Source: a virus
IMG/VR virus record: IMGVR_UViG_3300035034_001216
Span: 1-64,000 of that record
DNA: 64,000 bases
Strand: one strand, 5' to 3'
The notes under the pieces are model-generated. The model did no database searches and was not told the origin of the DNA. It saw nothing but the letters and a program-made list of their open reading frames with translations. A program made the position numbers and the translations under genes. Shown here piece by piece: positions 38,601 to 46,530 of the stretch (positions are counted from its first letter, which is position 1; each line of letters begins with the position of its first letter).

Positions 38601-40131
38601 TGACTTTTTAGAAGATCAATTACTAATGGATATACTCAATCAAGTTAAAACTAGTAATTTCTCCAATAAAATGTTTAAGACACTAACATTAAAGTTTCCA
38701 ACTAAGTTCGTAGGTAACGATGATAAAAAAGACCAAAGAAAAAATGAAACAGGATTTCAAGTAACAGCTATATCTTTTCATAAGATAATTCAATCTATGA
38801 AACATTTAGCATCGGCATCTATTATGTGGTTACAACCTATTAATGGTACTCGTAACGGTATATTTGTTAGTATTGTAAACGCTAAAGATGCCATTAGAAA
38901 CTCTATAGTTGAAAGAACTCTGGATGGTATTGATGAGAATTTTATAGATTTTACAGTTAAAGACATGGCATTTGCTCATAAAGAGGTTATGAAAATGTAT
39001 CGTGATTCTATGGTAGGAGATGTTAGAAAAAATAAAGTATATATACTCGCCAAAAGACTTGATTATTTACCAGATAACTTTGATTGGGCTACTTCAGAAA
39101 ATGAGCTTATTAGTGGTAATATGACATTAGTGCAGGAAAGTACTATGTATATGTTTCACACTATACCTGAGGAATTTAATGCACTTGCTATCATGGTAGC
39201 ACAGTTAAACAAAATGAAGAATAGATCTACTGGTAAAACTATATATGAGTCATATTCAGAACCTAAAGATATTGGAAATGGCGTATATGATGTAGAATGG
39301 ACTGGTGGTGTAAGAGGTATTGTTAAAAGAGGTCAGATAGAAGAGGAATTAACTGAATTAGATGGTCTTGAAGTACGTAAAATGAAGAGAGTATACCAGC
39401 GTATGCATGGTAACTATAGACGTGAAGAACGAGCAGCTATGGAAGCTTATATTATAGGTCAAGTATTTATACAGTTTAGAAAATACTTACCCTCTATTAT
39501 TATAGGTTCGTTTGGAGGGTTACGTAAAGATCAAACATTAGGGTATTATAAATTTACCGGAGATAAGAAGGATGGTAAAGAAGTAATGGAATGGACTGCT
39601 AGGCAAATTGAAGGTAGGTTTAGAGTCTTTGGTAGATTTTTAATGAATTTTTTAAGTTCAGAGAAAACATTATGGGATAACATGAAGACTGATCAAAAAG
39701 CACAAGTTATTGACTTTGGTGTTACAATGAGTTTTATGCTAATGATGTTGGCAGCTATGGCAGCAATCTTTGACGACGATGATGAAAAAGATTCATTCAA
39801 ACTTTGGTTAGATGTAATTAGACAAAACTCTACACAACACTGGAACTTCATGGATCAAATACGGTCATTACAACAACCTCCTGCTACGATTAAAAAACAA
39901 TTTGATTTGGCATTAGGTCTTGGTGAATTAACAGCATCTTTATATTTATTGACAATAGGTGATTCTGAAGGAGCATTAACTAGAGATGGTAGAATTAAAG
40001 GTATGGCTCAAACACAAAAGTCTTTACCGTTTGCATCTTCTATATATACAGCAAGACGTTTTGTAAATAACACTGACTTTTTAGGAGATAAAAATGAAAA
40101 CTTGGGAGTCTACTTGTGGAGAACTCGATAA
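35647..40131 (+). CDS. Giant virion protein with HExxH motif and RecB-type PD-(D/E)XK nuclease
   Basis: The 1,494-residue protein starts with MACKVIYRGQEYNED, closely resembling the start of the RNA polymerase gene. TLIHELFHSAF at about residues 134-144 has a zinc-protease HExxH. A RecB/Cas4-like nuclease core follows: GRLIHYQF at about 397, ATTIDHMILYDDG then GINDWKSGKSF at about 473-495 (the D...DxK catalytic set), and KLQVMLGAVLW (QxxxY-like helix). Near residue 1365 a hydrophobic run (MSFMLMMLAAMAAIF) precedes an acidic DDDDE patch. As the last gene of the cargo row, it is probably ejected. It could process host DNA or phage ends; both enzyme activities are predicted from motifs only. Confidence 0.75.
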   Translation: MACKVIYRGQEYNEDVFLSRVENNLIPEIEFINAMANKTVGYVFNKHSDVFYKDVSDLDLNKKSFESKVLPKLSEASGTIYDIIKHKIPEDLKILSVDEIGYNKSRRVLGNYNYNEREIKIFDHDGYEDSKEQTLIHELFHSAFDAFIEADASQLTSEQNSAITELKGLFEEYHVNIPEGAINFKEESDNVKTQLKEFINEAITNPKFLEQLNKININKSSNENNLNKWVQAFIDIINKLFGLTEGSMASSLMSNVIFLMNTPKPEVSYKVAIANREAPDISKVDEDVFENQKKWQSIIEKHMDDFKELSHFVDDKGEEQNYYMWLGRRYDGLTSVIKNDIRGFQEEFDWIQNLADYEWDQAGYSPSVMLNIVGMKDKVDKAEFIKRKRYELETNMAKGRLIHYQFQIHIGNGNRQAIEKKMEDIRDEYSLRMESTSWVEGLYEFYKNNMSYTNRTKDYSEVPLASDELGIATTIDHMILYDDGQVGINDWKSGKSFENKVTTNMMKYGDVPGIDIENTPINAAKLQVMLGAVLWKMKHPEAQFKKLTVQWVNRSNETKRYRPTSDVDVESYLKLVEEWMLDNHPEVHKKYQNTGLFTKSSYTGYHNYTTTEMLRRGVEPSKYEQLLETDILKIAQSKGFSARKIADQQGRVGLSEREELAATARTLLELSAGDDQFDSRGDNQIARDLHPIKRWIASYEDIDNPYLNEFKKILDRKSNLARREINKKRLEFESLMLPIYKTWIAAQGKTFSQAAFKGRLTSVSPWNEKGTGLFQFAWINEEIEKGYNKDVLVHPEKHPETWKTLSNDQQKLLNFFHDTLHSYWDPKNPESLMNKVVGTDARNRPITNYDKVKGKFANFGNKIYEYEKGMTPRYHMGSKEVIDRFKFGGKTMQYIFNKYFTFRLENNWEEWQNEEEIIPVKGIENDHNTQDDMYTRNVEIMFDRMVRNMELKDKLDYVYALGQGIRTYLRLKDDGQGANMYKNTIDFLEDQLLMDILNQVKTSNFSNKMFKTLTLKFPTKFVGNDDKKDQRKNETGFQVTAISFHKIIQSMKHLASASIMWLQPINGTRNGIFVSIVNAKDAIRNSIVERTLDGIDENFIDFTVKDMAFAHKEVMKMYRDSMVGDVRKNKVYILAKRLDYLPDNFDWATSENELISGNMTLVQESTMYMFHTIPEEFNALAIMVAQLNKMKNRSTGKTIYESYSEPKDIGNGVYDVEWTGGVRGIVKRGQIEEELTELDGLEVRKMKRVYQRMHGNYRREERAAMEAYIIGQVFIQFRKYLPSIIIGSFGGLRKDQTLGYYKFTGDKKDGKEVMEWTARQIEGRFRVFGRFLMNFLSSEKTLWDNMKTDQKAQVIDFGVTMSFMLMMLAAMAAIFDDDDEKDSFKLWLDVIRQNSTQHWNFMDQIRSLQQPPATIKKQFDLALGLGELTASLYLLTIGDSEGALTRDGRIKGMAQTQKSLPFASSIYTARRFVNNTDFLGDKNENLGVYLWRTR

Positions 40132-40154
40132 CAGACCAGACCTGAGCAACTAAA

Positions 40155-40189
40155 AAAAGGGGATATACCGTTATGGCATATCCCCTTTT
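40155..40189. terminator. Bidirectional terminator between the converging blocks
   Basis: A perfect 12-bp inverted repeat (AAAAGGGGATAT / ATATCCCCTTTT) with an 11-base loop lies 23 bases after the stop of the last plus-strand gene and 20 bases after the stop of the last minus-strand gene. The A and T runs at the arms give a U-tract on either strand, so it can stop transcription from both directions. The loop can form two additional C-G pairs. Confidence 0.9.
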
Positions 40190-40209
40190 ACTTTTACTAA
40201 CTAACCTTT

Positions 40210-40605
40210 TTAATACTTCTTACCATGTTTATGTTCTCTCAATCTATTATAACGCATCTTAGCGTTAATTTGAGCAAGCATATTTATTCCCTCTCCTGCT
40301 GCTAAATCAAAAATACGTATAAGAGCATCAGCTAGCTCATTCTCATACGTATCCTTAATATTTTTCCTCATATACTCCTTGAATTGTTCATCATCTTCAA
40401 TTTGTACTGCTTTAATTGCTTGTTCGTTTTTACTATGTTGTCCTTTTCTATGACATTCAAGGGCTTCTGAAACTTCAGCATGAATTAAGGCCAGTAGTTC
40501 ACCGCGATTACGCTTTTCACCATCTTCCCAAAATCCTTTCTCTATTGCTGTTGCATGTGCTTTATCTAAAAGCTTTTTAAAATCAGTTTCAAATTCCATT
40601 ATCAT
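40210..40605 (-). CDS. MazG-like nucleotide pyrophosphohydrolase
   Basis: The 131-residue product has the all-alpha NTP pyrophosphohydrolase pattern: ELLALIHAEVSEALE at about residues 34-48 with the ExxE metal-binding helix, and ENELADALIRIFDLA at about 89-103 with ExxD. Such enzymes hydrolyse nucleoside triphosphates to monophosphates and pyrophosphate, cleaning the dNTP pool or lowering alarmone levels. It is the last gene of the right block and 3 bases from a second, different family member. ATG codons at residues 1 and 3 are both possible starts. Confidence 0.85.
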   Translation of the reverse strand: MIMEFETDFKKLLDKAHATAIEKGFWEDGEKRNRGELLALIHAEVSEALECHRKGQHSKNEQAIKAVQIEDDEQFKEYMRKNIKDTYENELADALIRIFDLAAGEGINMLAQINAKMRYNRLREHKHGKKY

Positions 40606-40608
40606 ATA

Positions 40609-40890
40609 TTATATTTTATAAGATTTACCGCAGACACATGTTATCTTTGACGGTCTTATTCTAAACATACTACCTCTTAACTCTTCCAGCTCTTTTCTCT
40701 CAGCAGTAATTTGCTTACGAATTTTAACTATATAATTAAGAGCATCCCCAAGCTCTTCTTGGAGATGTAGTAAGTAATCATCTTTATTGTTCTCTTCTAG
40801 TGTTGTACCATATTTTTTAATACCTACATCACTTCTATCTTTCAGAAACTTCATAGCTTCTGTAACTATTGGATCTTTACTTTTTTTCAT
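40609..40890 (-). CDS. Second MazG-superfamily-like small protein with C-terminal CxC
   Basis: The 93-residue product reads DVGIKKYGTTLEENN followed by LLHLQEELGDALNYIVKIRK, the EExxD helix typical of small phage MazG-like pyrophosphohydrolases. Its last residues (ITCVCGKSYKI) form a CxC pair, perhaps the remains of a metal-binding tail. Its start overlaps the end of the short membrane-protein gene upstream. Paired with the other MazG-like gene and ribonucleotide reductase, it fits nucleotide-pool control. Confidence 0.7.
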   Translation of the reverse strand: MKKSKDPIVTEAMKFLKDRSDVGIKKYGTTLEENNKDDYLLHLQEELGDALNYIVKIRKQITAERKELEELRGSMFRIRPSKITCVCGKSYKI

Positions 40891-41008
40891 TTATTTCATC
40901 CCACTTCTTAAACATTTCAAATAGCATATAAACTGCTACTCCTACACATGTAGTTAATACTCCAAAGTATATTATTGTTATTAATAATAGATTTGTTGTT
41001 GTTATCAT
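40877..41008 (-). CDS. Small single-transmembrane protein (43 aa)
   Basis: A short frame from ATG 41008 encodes MITTTNLLLITIIYFGVLTT, a hydrophobic stretch continuing to about residue 28, then a charged tail ending NEKK. It fills what would otherwise be a hole between the ribonucleotide reductase and MazG-like genes, and its last codons overlap the next start by 14 bases. The membrane segment is clear; the function is unknown. Confidence 0.6.
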   Translation of the reverse strand: MITTTNLLLITIIYFGVLTTCVGVAVYMLFEMFKKWDEINEKK

Positions 41009-41026
41009 TTTTGTCTTTTTTTATTA

Positions 41027-42898
41027 TTAGTATGTTATTTCACAAGCTCCTCCTGCGCATGCAAGTTCAGCAGCCTGATCTGTGTTATCTTCATCTTCAA
41101 TAATAAGAGTTAGATCAATAGGATGGTTTTTAATATATTCCATCTTAGCATCATACTCTTCTTTTGTACATATTTGAAATGGCGCATCTTTATATGTACC
41201 GTTGTCGTATGGCAATACAGACATACCATTAAAGTTATGCTTGTTATTCCACATCCATTCTCCTACACTATCCCATTCATCTTCTCTCACATTACAAGTA
41301 GCTGACACATTATTAGTATTAGGACCTGTTCTATGACCTTCCTTAACCCAATCTAGGTTAAATTGTTTTACTCGTTCTAAGAATTCTAAAGCTGTTTCAT
41401 TATCCCTAAGTGTTGCTGTATCAGGAGCCATTTGAGGCATACCTATTACCGCATCTTTAGGTTGATAGTCCATAACTTTAATTAACTCAGGATGATTCTC
41501 ACTAAAGAATTTATGAAGATCATCTCCAACTGCACACTGCATATTACGTATATAGAATTTATCATGCCACGCGTGTATACCAGAACTTGTTCCTAATACA
41601 CATGAGGTTGTACCACTAGGTTTAATAGTAGTAGTCCTTGCAGCCTCATTAATTCCTAAACGTTTTGCAGTTTTAGCATTCATACGTTTAACGTAATCAA
41701 CTGCTTGTTTAAGATCTAATCCTTCTAAGTTACTATTAGCAATTCCAGTAATACCAACACCTATAAGACTATCTTTCTCGGTATTTGTTTTCCATACAGA
41801 TCTTAAATAATGAAAGTCAGTTATAGATGCTTGTAATGTACCAAAGAACGCTGCAACTGTAGCTCTAGCATTGAAATCATCTTGATCTTGAATTGTACCC
41901 GCATTAATCTCTGTAAGATTACAGAAAGTATACGGACGTAAACTAATTTCGCAACAAGGATTTGTTCCATAATCAGGATCATTGGTAAAATATATACCCG
42001 GTTCTCCTGACTTAGAATCAACTGTTACTTGCCATAGCTTACCAAAGTCATCAATAGAAGCTCTGTTCCGTAACACAACTGCTGAGTTATTTGCTCTGCC
42101 GAGCTCAGGGAACATTTCCCACCACTTACCATGTTTACACGTAGCCATTTCTGTATCGTCCATACTAAAGAGAGCAATAAGCGCTGCTCTTCTAATTCCA
42201 CCTGCGAGGACAGCATCCGCGATAAGGCAATTAATTCTGTGGACTTCAAATGGAGATAACTTGTGTCCATCCTCTTTTTCATTGAGTAAACTTTCTATTT
42301 TTGTTAAACATATTCTAAGAGGTTCTGGTCCCGGGGCTTTACCACCAGCTGTTACCAGCCTAGCTCCTTTTGATCTAATGTCTGTATAATCAAATCTTGG
42401 TTTGGTCTTAATTACACCAAAATAAGATTTCATTAATTGTTTTACAGCATCTGCCCAACCTTCAATACTATCTCCTATAAGGAATTTAGCTTCTTTTAAA
42501 GGTTTTTGGATTTCTGGCAATTGTTCTATATGTTTATATTGTACTGAATAGCCTACACCAGTACCACCTAACAATAGGAACATGAGTTCTGAAAACCCTT
42601 TGTAATGTTCCATTGGTAAATAAGCACAGTTATAACCTCTACTTTCATTTTTAGTCATAGCAGCTCCAGCGAACTGAAGTGCTCTCATAGACGGTAGTAC
42701 TTTCTTATCGTAAATATGATCCTTCATTGAATCTATCATTACGATGATAGCATTATCATCTTTAAATCTTTCTTTCATCATGCCGATATATCTATCGACA
42801 ATTTCTCTCCATGATTCTCTTCGTTTTAATTCTGGTATATATTTTGCATATTTAGTATATACAGCTACATTCGATAGTAATCTATTACTTTCATTCAT
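41027..42898 (-). CDS. nrdJ: Class II (adenosylcobalamin-dependent) ribonucleotide reductase, monomeric RTPR type
   Basis: The 623-residue enzyme should reduce ribonucleotides to deoxyribonucleotides using a B12 cofactor. It has NPCCEISL (radical cysteine, about 316) and FCNLTEIN (about 327), an N-terminal redox cysteine in RGYNCAYLP, and the C-terminal pair CAGGAC near the end, all as in Lactobacillus-type RTPR. GGTGVGYSV, AGGIRRAAL and TIKPSGTTSCVLG are further family segments. It is shorter than the roughly 740-residue bacterial form. I start it at ATG 42898 because the only upstream start would be TTG and the preceding gene stops at 42900. No small subunit or activase is nearby, which supports class II. 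Confidence 0.92.
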   Translation of the reverse strand: MNESNRLLSNVAVYTKYAKYIPELKRRESWREIVDRYIGMMKERFKDDNAIIVMIDSMKDHIYDKKVLPSMRALQFAGAAMTKNESRGYNCAYLPMEHYKGFSELMFLLLGGTGVGYSVQYKHIEQLPEIQKPLKEAKFLIGDSIEGWADAVKQLMKSYFGVIKTKPRFDYTDIRSKGARLVTAGGKAPGPEPLRICLTKIESLLNEKEDGHKLSPFEVHRINCLIADAVLAGGIRRAALIALFSMDDTEMATCKHGKWWEMFPELGRANNSAVVLRNRASIDDFGKLWQVTVDSKSGEPGIYFTNDPDYGTNPCCEISLRPYTFCNLTEINAGTIQDQDDFNARATVAAFFGTLQASITDFHYLRSVWKTNTEKDSLIGVGITGIANSNLEGLDLKQAVDYVKRMNAKTAKRLGINEAARTTTIKPSGTTSCVLGTSSGIHAWHDKFYIRNMQCAVGDDLHKFFSENHPELIKVMDYQPKDAVIGMPQMAPDTATLRDNETALEFLERVKQFNLDWVKEGHRTGPNTNNVSATCNVREDEWDSVGEWMWNNKHNFNGMSVLPYDNGTYKDAPFQICTKEEYDAKMEYIKNHPIDLTLIIEDEDNTDQAAELACAGGACEITY

Positions 42899-42899
42899 A

Positions 42900-43469
42900 T
42901 TAATCAAATATTACAGTTTGTTTATTATTAGGTTTTAAATCTATTTTTTTCTTGTGACATTCTAAACTTAAATCAATAAGATCACCGATCTCTTGATCCC
43001 TATCTATATGTGCACAATTTAACTCTATTTCCCTCTCAATATATAAAGATTCATCTTTGTATAAAACCTTAGATATTTTATGATCTAATGTCTTATTATG
43101 AAACTTTAATATATGTCTTTTATAAGAATCACTCACTAGTGAATACTTACTTGCTTTAATATTATCTAAATCTTTTTTGTAAGGTGTAGATATTTTAAAA
43201 CAATACACAAATACATCATCCTCTTCCGTTTCGTACTTATCTATAAAGTTGTTGGTACTTTCAAGCCATAAATAAAATTGCTTTAAGTAATCAACTTCTT
43301 TGTACTCAATAAATAAATGCTCTTTATGGTCTGGCATATATTCACTTGTAAAATAAGTATTGCGTAAGATTATATCAGATGTATCTTTAGGGTTCTTTTT
43401 AACAAACTGTAAATACGATTCACCTAACATAGGTAGCGCGTATATATAACTTCTATTATATTTCCTCAT
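42900..43469 (-). CDS. Unknown protein between exonuclease and ribonucleotide reductase genes
   Basis: The 189-residue product shows mixed beta strands and charged helices, no signal peptide and no membrane segment, and I recognise no motif. It overlaps the end of the exonuclease gene by 14 bases and stops 1 base before the reductase start. A strongly charged C-terminal part (LECHKKKIDLKPNNKQ) is notable. Its place suggests a role in replication or nucleotide metabolism, but no function can be assigned. Confidence 0.7.
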   Translation of the reverse strand: MRKYNRSYIYALPMLGESYLQFVKKNPKDTSDIILRNTYFTSEYMPDHKEHLFIEYKEVDYLKQFYLWLESTNNFIDKYETEEDDVFVYCFKISTPYKKDLDNIKASKYSLVSDSYKRHILKFHNKTLDHKISKVLYKDESLYIEREIELNCAHIDRDQEIGDLIDLSLECHKKKIDLKPNNKQTVIFD

Positions 43470-44196
43470 TCCTTTTAACAGTATTTAACTGCTCAGGGAT
43501 TTCAAGTTGATTTATTTCAAAATCTTCGTTGGTTCGTAATATGTATAATTGTTTATAATTTTTGTAAAACATTTCTATTCCATTGCTCATTCCAAACTGC
43601 TCAATATACTTAGATAATACCATCTGTTCATTAGTGACGATGGCCCTTCCTTTTATTCGATCAAGTTCTAATTCTTCTATTAATTTACTAGAAGTTTTAT
43701 CACCACAACCGGGAATTCCTTGTATACTGTCAGTACTATCACCCATTAGCATTTGTTTCCAAAAGAAAGTATTGATCTCTTCAATACTCTTCTCTACTAA
43801 TTCGTTCTTATTGTAATTGTAACACCTATCATTGGTGTTGATTACGTCTTTATCCGGACTACATACTATGCTGTCCTCTATTTTATTATTCCAATATGTA
43901 ACTAAATCATCAGCCTCAAGTTCTCTTTGAAATATGGCGTTTAATTGAGTTCTCATATATTCTTGTATATAATAAAATACAGGTTCTTTTCTTTGTTTAG
44001 GTCTGGACTTCTTATATCCTTCTGTCTTATTATGTCTAAATGTTCTTCCTATAGTTAGGAATAAAGCGTATTCATTAGATTCTGTTGCTTCAAGTATATC
44101 ATCTATTCTACCAGTCAAATAAAGGACAGCTTCATCAGGTGTCCTTTTATGAGCAGCAGCATAAATTAAACTGTCAGCATCTATTAACGCTATCAT
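43456..44196 (-). CDS. 5'-3' exonuclease (FEN/PIN-like, T4 RNase H/T7 gp6 type)
   Basis: The 246-residue protein has the acidic metal-binding motifs of flap/5'-3' exonucleases. These are ALIDADSLIY at residues 3-12, ELEADDLV at about 97, CSPDKDV at about 113, and GDSTDSIQGIPGCGDKTSSKLI at about 150, the helix-hairpin-helix DNA-binding element. It would remove RNA primers or flaps during replication. It sits beside the resolvase and reductase genes. The family call is secure; the exact substrate is not known. Confidence 0.9.
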   Translation of the reverse strand: MIALIDADSLIYAAAHKRTPDEAVLYLTGRIDDILEATESNEYALFLTIGRTFRHNKTEGYKKSRPKQRKEPVFYYIQEYMRTQLNAIFQRELEADDLVTYWNNKIEDSIVCSPDKDVINTNDRCYNYNKNELVEKSIEEINTFFWKQMLMGDSTDSIQGIPGCGDKTSSKLIEELELDRIKGRAIVTNEQMVLSKYIEQFGMSNGIEMFYKNYKQLYILRTNEDFEINQLEIPEQLNTVKRNEEI

Positions 44197-44201
44197 TTTA
44201 T

Positions 44202-44573
44202 TTATTTTTTCATTTGTTTATATGCTTCTTTTAATAACATAAGTTCATAAAAATCTTCTTTTTTCATTGAAACAAACTCATCATCAGTGTAAAACCTAGT
44301 ACCTTTCTTACTAACCTTCTTATGAAAAACTATAATAGGTTTGTCTTGAAAGCGTTCAGGTCTATCATTGTTGATAAGTTCGTCTAGCTTGGGGTATCCT
44401 TTATACACTTTACATTGTATATAATATGGAAAATCCCCAAGCACATCTATTCCCGCATTGTCAGCATTACGAGACTCTGATCTTGCCGTAACAACATCAT
44501 AGTTCATCTTTTTAAGATCATTAACTATATCTCGTTCATACTGATTTCCTGCAGTTCTATTTCTATTTGCCAT
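44202..44573 (-). CDS. Holliday-junction-resolvase-like PD-(D/E)XK nuclease
   Basis: The 123-residue protein follows the Hjc-type pattern: GNQYERDIVNDLKKMNYDVV near the N-terminus with the catalytic Glu, TARSESRNADNAGIDVLG with the key Asp, then YIQCKVYK with the QxK motif. Such enzymes cleave branched DNA. In a phage this would resolve recombination or replication intermediates before packaging. It lies 5 bases after the exonuclease-side gene and 4 bases from the next unknown gene, in a repair cluster with UDG and exonuclease. Confidence 0.8.
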   Translation of the reverse strand: MANRNRTAGNQYERDIVNDLKKMNYDVVTARSESRNADNAGIDVLGDFPYYIQCKVYKGYPKLDELINNDRPERFQDKPIIVFHKKVSKKGTRFYTDDEFVSMKKEDFYELMLLKEAYKQMKK

Positions 44574-44577
44574 TTAC

Positions 44578-44925
44578 TTAAATTAATTCATCCTCTCCCG
44601 TCCTAAAATATTTAATCATATCAAGTCTATTACCATACTCATCGTAACCGTTAGTAAATCCGTACAAGTCTTCGTCTTGCTTTTTAAGAAACCTCATAAA
44701 ATCAACAGATATAGGAGCTAATGAAGAAGATATATAAGCTCTATATGAACTATCATCTTCTTCTACACCAAACTCATCTTGATATAATTCTATAAAATCA
44801 GTATCTAACGGTATAAAGTTAGTTTTTAATTCTCCTCTAAATTTATTAGGAAGCTTAATAAGTTTCTCATTTATTACAAGAGCACTGGATTCTTCATTAA
44901 ATCCACTTGATTTTTCTTTTGTCAT
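44578..44925 (-). CDS. Unknown acidic protein overlapping the UDG gene
   Basis: The 115-residue product is acidic with no signal or membrane segment. It contains LIKLPNKFRGELKTNF, IPLDTDFIELYQDEFGVEEDD and a YGFTNGYDEYGNRL segment, none of which I recognise. Its start overlaps the end of the uracil-DNA glycosylase gene by 29 bases, so the two are probably translated together. Function unknown. Confidence 0.65.
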   Translation of the reverse strand: MTKEKSSGFNEESSALVINEKLIKLPNKFRGELKTNFIPLDTDFIELYQDEFGVEEDDSSYRAYISSSLAPISVDFMRFLKKQDEDLYGFTNGYDEYGNRLDMIKYFRTGEDELI

Positions 44926-45553
44926 TTTTACTTAGTATTTCGTTAGTTAGTTTAAAGTGGTTGTTTCCTACAAATCCTTTTGCCAATGGGCTAGGATGTG
45001 AAGACTCTAATATGTGGTTATTTTCATCTATAAGTTTTTTATAACCTTTGGCATGATTGCCCCACAATAAATAAACTAAATTAGATTTGTTATAATTAAG
45101 AGTTGAAAATACGAAATTTATGAATGAATTCCAAATTTTTGAGTGGGAATTTGGTTGACCCTCTCTAACAGTGAATGCTGTATTGATTAATAACACCCCT
45201 TGATCAACCCAAGACTTAAGTGTTTTATCAAATTCTTTATCACCCTCAGTTCTTTTTACTTCTTTAATTATATTATGTAAAGAAGGAGCTATTCTAAAAT
45301 CCTTGTTAACGCCAAATGCATAGCCTGTAGCAACACCTTTAGTATAATAAGGATCTTGACCTAGTATAACTACTTTAACGTCTTTAAATGGTACTTTAAA
45401 TGCGTTAAATATTTTATTACTTTCTGGAAATATATTATATCTCTTATTATCTTCTTTGAGATACTCAAAAATTACATCTCCTTCTTCACTACAAAGAAAT
45501 GGTAATAGATATTCATACCAAGATTCATGCATTAAAGGTTTTAATGATTTCAT
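44897..45553 (-). CDS. ung: Uracil-DNA glycosylase (family 1)
   Basis: The enzyme removes uracil from DNA. Key motifs are GQDPYY (the water-activating Asp motif, normally GQDPYH; the last residue here is Tyr), VATGYAFGV, LLINTAFTVREG, LLWGNHAKGYK and SSHPSPLAKG with the catalytic His. I placed the start at ATG 45553 (218 residues); ATG 45532 is also possible, and an upstream ATG at 45607 would overlap the primase gene by 83 bases. Crassvirales commonly encode a UDG. Neighbours are the primase upstream and an unknown overlapping gene downstream. Confidence 0.9.
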   Translation of the reverse strand: MKSLKPLMHESWYEYLLPFLCSEEGDVIFEYLKEDNKRYNIFPESNKIFNAFKVPFKDVKVVILGQDPYYTKGVATGYAFGVNKDFRIAPSLHNIIKEVKRTEGDKEFDKTLKSWVDQGVLLINTAFTVREGQPNSHSKIWNSFINFVFSTLNYNKSNLVYLLWGNHAKGYKKLIDENNHILESSHPSPLAKGFVGNNHFKLTNEILSKNDKRKIKWI

Positions 45554-46511
45554 CCGGCCTGAATATTTCTCCATATCTATCGTATCCATGTTCATAAACA
45601 AATTCATTAGTATCTTTTATATTATATTTTAGTGGAATATACCAATATGGTAGTTGATAGAGTTCATTTAATCTTTTAGCTGCAACAATACCCGGCTCAT
45701 CATTATCATATAAAACTATAATATGTTTAAACCTTTTACGAAGCATATCAAATATCTTGAGTTCAGGAAATGTAGTTTCACCGTTAAACGATACGGCTGC
45801 ATATCCCATCTCATAAAGATTCATTACATCCTTATAAGCTTTTGTTATGATCAGATATTCTCCTTCTTCTGGTAATTGTTTCCAGCCTTGTAATATATTC
45901 TTTGGACAGTTACTTCTAAATTTTACTTTCTTATTACCATAAGGTCTATATATCTCCATTATTTCAGGATCTCTTATCAGATATCTGTAAATAGGATCTG
46001 ATGGATGATATGTAAATATCTCTTCAGTTTTAGATATCCAAACTCTATGACAAGATCTAACATCAAAATACTCCAAAGTAGAAATACTAATGCCTCTATC
46101 ACTCCAATACTTAATGTCAAACTTTGTCCAATCCATCGTTTCACATTCAATGCTATTAAATTCTTTTTCAACTTTTACGTGTTTTACTTTATATTTTATT
46201 GGTTTTGCTTTTTGATGAAATCCTTTAGGCTGAAGATTAAGTTGAAAATCTTTATCTATCCTATACAGAATGTCTGGAAAACCCAATTTGGTATTTAACA
46301 TTGCTATTTTAAAACAATCACCGTTGTATTGTTTATAAGCAAAGTCTATAAATAATAATACCCCAGAGTCATAGTGAAAAGAACAGTCGGGATGTCTATC
46401 TTTTCTCATAGCGTTACAAATCTTTTGCTCTAACACTACATCTCCGGGGTAATATTTATCCATGATCTCTTCTTGGGTAATCCTTTCTAAGATCATTTCT
46501 TTTGTTATCAT
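45525..46511 (-). CDS. DnaG-type primase (Toprim domain)
   Basis: The 328-residue protein should make RNA primers. An N-terminal zinc-finger-like part has KICNAMRKDRHPDCSFHYD with Cys and His residues like the bacterial primase zinc ribbon, though only part of the set is seen. The Toprim core appears as LIITKAYKDVMNLYEMG at about 218 and IIVLYDNDEPGI at about 265, giving the DxD metal site. In the first motif the usual Glu of ITE is Lys, a change I recall in other phage primases. A DnaB-like helicase is encoded elsewhere in the block, so a primase-helicase pair exists. Confidence 0.83.
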   Translation of the reverse strand: MITKEMILERITQEEIMDKYYPGDVVLEQKICNAMRKDRHPDCSFHYDSGVLLFIDFAYKQYNGDCFKIAMLNTKLGFPDILYRIDKDFQLNLQPKGFHQKAKPIKYKVKHVKVEKEFNSIECETMDWTKFDIKYWSDRGISISTLEYFDVRSCHRVWISKTEEIFTYHPSDPIYRYLIRDPEIMEIYRPYGNKKVKFRSNCPKNILQGWKQLPEEGEYLIITKAYKDVMNLYEMGYAAVSFNGETTFPELKIFDMLRKRFKHIIVLYDNDEPGIVAAKRLNELYQLPYWYIPLKYNIKDTNEFVYEHGYDRYGEIFRPDEIIKTFNA

Positions 46512-46530
46512 TTTATTAATTTTTCTTTCA

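Noticed and set aside
41982-42389. Plus-strand 135-codon frame opposite the ribonucleotide reductase
   Set aside because: It is antisense to conserved reductase motifs and has a composition expected from the complementary strand of a coding region.
42899-42907. TTG start for the ribonucleotide reductase
   Set aside because: An ATG lies three codons inside, just after the stop of the upstream gene, and is the more likely start.
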